Of a stretch of 64,000 nucleotides of DNA, positions 59,873 to 64,000 are shown in pieces. Under the pieces are notes generated by a model. The model saw only the letters and a program-made list of their open reading frames with translations. It searched no databases and was not told the DNA's origin. Location of the stretch: contig CAXAMN010025317.1 in the NCBI GenBank assembly GCA_963970005.1, positions 124,001 to 188,000 of the forward strand, written 5' to 3'. The translations under genes and the position numbers were made by a program. Each line of letters opens with the position of its first letter. Within the stretch, counting starts at the first letter, position 1. The stretch comes from Durusdinium trenchii. Its lineage: Eukaryota; Sar; Dinophyceae; Suessiales; Symbiodiniaceae.

Positions 59873-60059
59873 GTTTGTGGTCCAGGTTTTCCAAGCTTCG
59901 GGGTGAGAAAATCTCGACACCGGATTCATAAACACCCCTTTCTCCCCCCCCAACAAGGTCAACAAGGTCTGAGATTGGAGGTATTTGAGGACCACATCCC
60001 CTTAATAAGAGGAGATGGCATGAGACAAGGGTGGATCAGAAAATCAGTTTCACCATGGA

Positions 60060-60480
60060 CCATAAGATATTGAATAGTAGCAAATAAAGTACTGTATATA
60101 TATATATACTATAAAAAAGAAGCAAATATAAAACCAATTATATCTTTTTCGGGGGGAGCTGGGATTGATTAATAGGGGGAGGTTTCGGTTTCTGGTTGAG
60201 AAAAAAACTATTAGGGTGATGCCACGGTGGAAATCTTGGTTTTAAATTCGTTTAGTATTGGGGGGGGTCGAGCTGGGAGGTACTTAATAGGGGGTACTTA
60301 ATCCAGCTGTCATTATGTTCATCGTCTCTTCATGTCACCTTCTAAGGGGTGGGCATGACTGGGCAAGAGTTTGCTAACCCCTTGACCTGCTCGAGATCAG
60401 TACAGCAAAACAATCGTCCTGTTGCGAACATCCCAGAAACCAGTTCTAGGAGCCTAGGTTGATTTTGATTTGAGGTACTG
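60060..60480. other. Non-coding stretch
   Basis: AT-rich with a TA run at 60093-60107; the word AGGGGG/ATTAATAGGGGGA occurs twice (60170 and 60285). No exon. Confidence 0.5.
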
Positions 60481-60665
60481 TAGGTGGGGGGTTGGCAGGA
60501 TGTTGCATGCGTGAGTTATAGTGTCCAGCCGCAACTCACCTCAGGATATTCGGCAGTCCTTTCTAAACTCTTTCTTGGAGGTCGCATGCAGTCCTTGGTC
60601 ACCTCGTTTTTGGAGATCGGTGGAGTGTTGTTTCGCAGATCTGTCTCTCTCATCCCTCTCAACAG

Positions 60666-60860
60666 CTCTATCCTGGTTGCGTGGCCCACCAGCTTCCGCT
60701 TCCGGCCGAAGGGGGGTATCTCCCAGGTGAGGCTTTGGAAGACCTCGTCCCCTTCGCCGAAGACGTCCCCGTCACCGACCTGGACTTTGAGGACGAGACC
60801 GAAGGAGAAGGCGCCATGTCAGCGGGAAGGGTCATCTCTAAGCGTGTGCCGAAACAGCCC
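60666..60860 (+). CDS. Exon, acidic, probably terminal
   Basis: Excellent acceptor (ctgtctctctcatccctctcaacag). Reads LYPGCVAHQLPLPAEGGYLP, GEALEDLVPFAEDVPVTDLD and FEDETEGEGAMSAGRVISKR to TGA at 60861-60863. Codon bias holds to the stop. Acidic region with a basic end. Confidence 0.7.
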
Positions 60861-60863
60861 TGA

Positions 60864-61973
60864 TAGCGTAAGATCATGTCGAGCAAATAGATTTGATATG
60901 GGTTCATTCATGTTCATTCTTCCTTTAGTTTGCAATTTACTAGTGAATGGTGTGGGTCATGGGGCACCCACTTCGGAGCTATGGCTTTACTGATTCAAGA
61001 CCGCTATGAAAGCCCCCCCTGGTCTGAAGTCAGTGAGGTAGCATGAGGTACCCATGACAGAACACCGGGCCGACCTCATGCCTCACAGTCGAGCCAAGAT
61101 GGACGGCCCACATAACGACTAACTGCGACTCGCAAGGAATGCGGGAAGAGATCCTCAGGATCCTGAGGATAAGATATAATATATCTATTATATATATATA
61201 GATAAATATGTAAATATAAGAAAAACATATATTAGGGGTCATTCTTTTATTCTCTACAAGTCGCACCGATGACAATGGTTGTAAGGACTCTGCTTCTAGG
61301 CGTGTTCAAGGTCGCTGTTGTTTTCTTTTTTCTACTGTGTAATCCGAGGCACGTCAAGAGTATGTGCATCCGGACGACAAATGTCCCTCAGCCATCCTAG
61401 CATTAGAACCTGAATGCGACGGACAGTTTGCACCAACCATACATCCCACTGTCAGACGCACACGAGCAACATGGTTGCCCACACAGGGCATGTAGATGTT
61501 GAAGTGGGACTGTTCAGGGCGTAGGCGTAAGCACCTTAGAAGAAGAGGGACTATTCAGACAGGGCATAGACATTTTCACTCATCTCATCATCGCTCATAA
61601 TGGTCCTCCTTTGTACTGCCTAAAGTTACATCCTGGGGCTGCACTACGGTTTTTGACATTGTGAAACTACAAAGATGTGTTGTTTTCAATCTGTATATGG
61701 CATGTCCCACACAAAGAGATACATTCTGAAATGGCCTCTAAGTTGGAGAGGAGGGGCTGCAAGATATATATATATATATATTACTGTATATAAAATTGAA
61801 TAAAGGTTGTTTCTGGGGGTGTCAGGGGACAGGATCAAACATCCAGGGGTTTGTAAAGGCTACTGGTAGGTTCATGATTTTTGAATAACAATTTGGATGT
61901 CTTCCCAGCTTGGAATAGATTCTGAAGCAGATTTGTTCTTGCTCCGGCCTCAGTCCATGGCTCAGTCCTGCAG
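60864..61973. other. Intergenic or intron-like stretch
   Basis: 1.1 kb without codon bias. AT-rich runs at 61170-61215 and 61765-61785. Confidence 0.55.
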
Positions 61974-62026
61974 GCTTCCTGTGGCAACCAGTGGACGAGG
62001 AGGTGGCACAACGTTGCTTGGTGGAG
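61974..62026 (+). CDS. 53-nt exon, unrecognised
   Basis: Acceptor gctcagtcctgcag, donor GTGGAG|GTGCTG. Reads FLWQPVDEEVAQRCLVE. Phase 1 in, phase 0 out. Confidence 0.6.
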
Positions 62027-62544
62027 GTGCTGAGCTAGGGGTCGTTGCCCGCAGTAGAGGGAGCGGAAGGAGCTAGGGGTTGGCATCCTCTCTTAGAAGG
62101 GAGCCATGGAGCTTCAAGGGGCACTACGCACTGCAAGCAGTGGGAAGAGAACAGGGGAGCTCTCCGAACAGAGCAGTTCGCTCGAGAAGACGACCATGTA
62201 AGACCCAGGCTGGCAGGCTGTGAAGACCCAACTTCGGGGCGATGTTCAGCAGCGGTTTTTTCTTCAGGTTTGCCTAGCGTGGTCCAACTTGCTTTGTGAA
62301 ATTGAACAGCATGGACATCTGCCCGCTGGTCGGCGGCACACGTGCAGACTTGCTGCAGGGTTTGTGCGCTTCCCCACGTTAGGGTGAGTGAAAGGGTTGC
62401 TCAGTCGGAGTAGAGGCCCATGATTTTTACCACCAGCTTGTAAGGACTAGTAATGACATGTAATGACTAGTGCTCAACGAGGCGCCCATCACACTCCATC
62501 CAAGGTGTCAACAACATGATCACGACGGTCCTGGAGAGCCTTAG

Positions 62545-62892
62545 ATGAGCCGTTTCACCCTCGCAGAATGGACACAGCAGATGCCACATGTGCCACTCTC
62601 GAATGTAGATGGTGCATACATGCTGTGTCGGGGGGGGCAGGCCTCAATGGAAGAGCAGTTGTTCGACATGCTTTTTTTGGCTTGCATGATCGGGCCTGCC
62701 TGCCTGCCTCTCCGGCGCCAAATGTGGAGGAGAAAAAGGGCCGGAACTTCGCATGGGGGGCATCCGCATGCGGCGACTCCATCCGTCAGACGTCCGAAAT
62801 TGGAGCCGCCCCATTCGGTCGCATTGGAGCGCCCCTTTGTCGGCCCTCCCAAAGGCAAAGAGTCATTTCGCATCATTTGGCCCAAAGGATAA
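62545..62892 (+). CDS. Possible single-exon frame of 115 codons
   Basis: Starts MSRFTLAEWTQQMPHV and passes through SMEEQLFDMLFLACMIG to a Pro/Arg-rich end. Codon bias is only moderate and no splice sites are needed. Could be a small gene or chance. Confidence 0.3.
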   Translation: MSRFTLAEWTQQMPHVPLSNVDGAYMLCRGGQASMEEQLFDMLFLACMIGPACLPLRRQMWRRKRAGTSHGGHPHAATPSVRRPKLEPPHSVALERPFVGPPKGKESFRIIWPKG

Positions 62893-63132
62893 GAATCCTT
62901 TGGGTCCAAAGCAAGCGCTTTCCATGCTCGGATCTTTCTTAGAGTGAGTTGATCCCAAAGACAACTTTCAGGTTTAGAACTCCTTAGTGCTGGGAAAGTT
63001 GCTGTTTTTTTTTTTCATTTTCCTCTGAGCCGGAGAAGTTATAGTGGAAGGCTTTAGCATGGCATGGCATTTCTCCATATTTCGCCCCATGTAGATGATT
63101 TGTGTGAAAGAACTGGTACTGTAGATCCACAG

Positions 63133-63229
63133 GCTAGAGGACCTCCAACAAATCTTCGTCAAGCTGCCTGTTCGGGGATTGATCCAGTTTCCACTTTCCA
63201 TTGCCAGGACGATGGCAAGCAGCATTTGA
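63133..63229 (+). CDS. Exon, unrecognised, maybe terminal
   Basis: Acceptor actgtagatccacag, phase 2. Reads LEDLQQIFVKLPVRGLIQFP then LSIARTMASSI and TGA at 63227-63229. Confidence 0.55.
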
Positions 63230-63439
63230 GCCATTGGCCTACGGGTTGGTTTGTGACATGTGCAGAAGTCAGCGAAGCTTGAAACATGGTCCTAATAGAA
63301 AGAATGCATCGGGAAAGTTAAAGATACGCACGTAGAAGCTGAACCCTGAATTCGTTAAAGGAACATCGTCTTGCAGCAGTTCTCAAGTTCATTTTGGATT
63401 CTGACATTGGTCAGTCAAATCTTTTGGGGCAAGGGGCCT

Positions 63440-63561
63440 AAGCCAGGGTGTAAGCATTCGGATATCATGATCATTCACTCGAAACCCGAGCCTTTGCATA
63501 GAACATGGGAGACTCCTGAAGGAGGTTGGGAAGAGGACTCGTTCCCAACCACCGACACCTG
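63440..63561 (+). CDS. Exon ending at a GTGAGT donor
   Basis: Textbook donor ACACCTG|GTGAGT. Two readings: KPEPLHRTWETPEGGWEEDS or GRLLKEVGKRTRSQPPTP. The start is not fixed. Confidence 0.45.
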
Positions 63562-63637
63562 GTGAGTTCGAGAGAAGAAGAACCCAGTGCTGACCCAATC
63601 TATGACCCAATTGAGTCTCCTAACATCAGCTCCCCAG

Positions 63638-63716
63638 CTTGCAACTCCAAGACGGATGTGGGTCGATGCAGACGATACCGATGGTTTGAAGCATCGATTC
63701 TCAATGGACGGCTGGG
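63638..63716 (+). CDS. Exon, unrecognised
   Basis: Acceptor catcagctccccag. Best frame reads LATPRRMWVDADDTDGLKHR then FSMDGWG, with a donor at GGCTGGG|GTGATT. The two other frames give short peptides. Confidence 0.45.
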
Positions 63717-64000
63717 GTGATTGATTCACTCCAATGACTTGTTATGTTGTTCGGTGAGCCACCAACCTGCTGAGCACCCGAAACTACCTCTATCAGATGC
63801 GGTTTTGGTTGCCCAAACTGCAGAGTGAGGCCTAGCACTGACAGCCCTGGTCGAGGCTGACCCGCTCGAACAAGCCGGTTTCCTGTTTCTTCTAGATGGA
63901 CAATGTTGATTAAAACCACCACCCCAATGGAATCCAATGGAGATGTCTAACCATTTTGGCCGGTGGCTTTTGTAACCAGAGCTGACGAGAGTGCCGATTT
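63717..64000. other. Window end, nothing assigned
   Basis: No exon signal. A 78-codon - strand frame is open without codon bias. Confidence 0.4.

Overview
The window looks like a piece of nuclear genome from a dinoflagellate, most likely of the Symbiodiniaceae type. No gene is continuous. Coding sequence comes as many short exons (about 18 to 250 nt) with G or C in most third codon positions, set in less GC-rich, repeat-spotted introns. Many exons end at GC or GA donors instead of GT, which is typical of dinoflagellates, and the reading phase is kept across them. Every exon I trust lies on the + strand, except one inverted copy at 7.1-7.4 kb. That fits dinoflagellate unidirectional gene arrays. 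One 10-N gap at 34706-34715 makes this a draft scaffold. Exon ends were inferred by eye from splice signals, phase and protein family. A stop seen at the end of an exon is often just intron read-through.

Layout. 0.1-11.3 kb: scattered exons of unrecognised genes, starting with a heptatricopeptide/RAP-type repeat exon; there is also a 0.3-kb inverted duplication (6.4-7.4 kb) and two short inverted-repeat elements. 11.6-15.05 kb: a gene whose last part resembles the end of a cyclic-nucleotide-binding domain (CNBD). 16.1-28.6 kb: three CNBDs in a row (16.1-20.3, 21.9-24.4 and 25.9-28.6 kb), each split over five or more exons. 28.77-31.64 kb: a Lys-rich protein with a coiled-coil C-terminus. 33.5-38.1 kb: two more, degenerate CNBDs and a charged tail. 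39-45.4 kb: exons of one or more unrecognised proteins. 46.4-58.6 kb: a nearly complete pentameric ligand-gated ion channel (Cys-loop family) with an EF-hand in the intracellular loop between M3 and M4. 58.8-63.7 kb: further exons of unrecognised genes.

Together the recognisable genes point to signalling: cyclic-nucleotide sensors next to a ligand-gated channel that may also sense calcium. No kinase catalytic domain, K+ channel pore, transposase or reverse transcriptase was recognised. Non-coding features of note are three families of 79-91 bp terminal-inverted-repeat elements, two minisatellites built from reverse-complement units, and a 21-bp repeat present in opposite orientations 16 kb apart.
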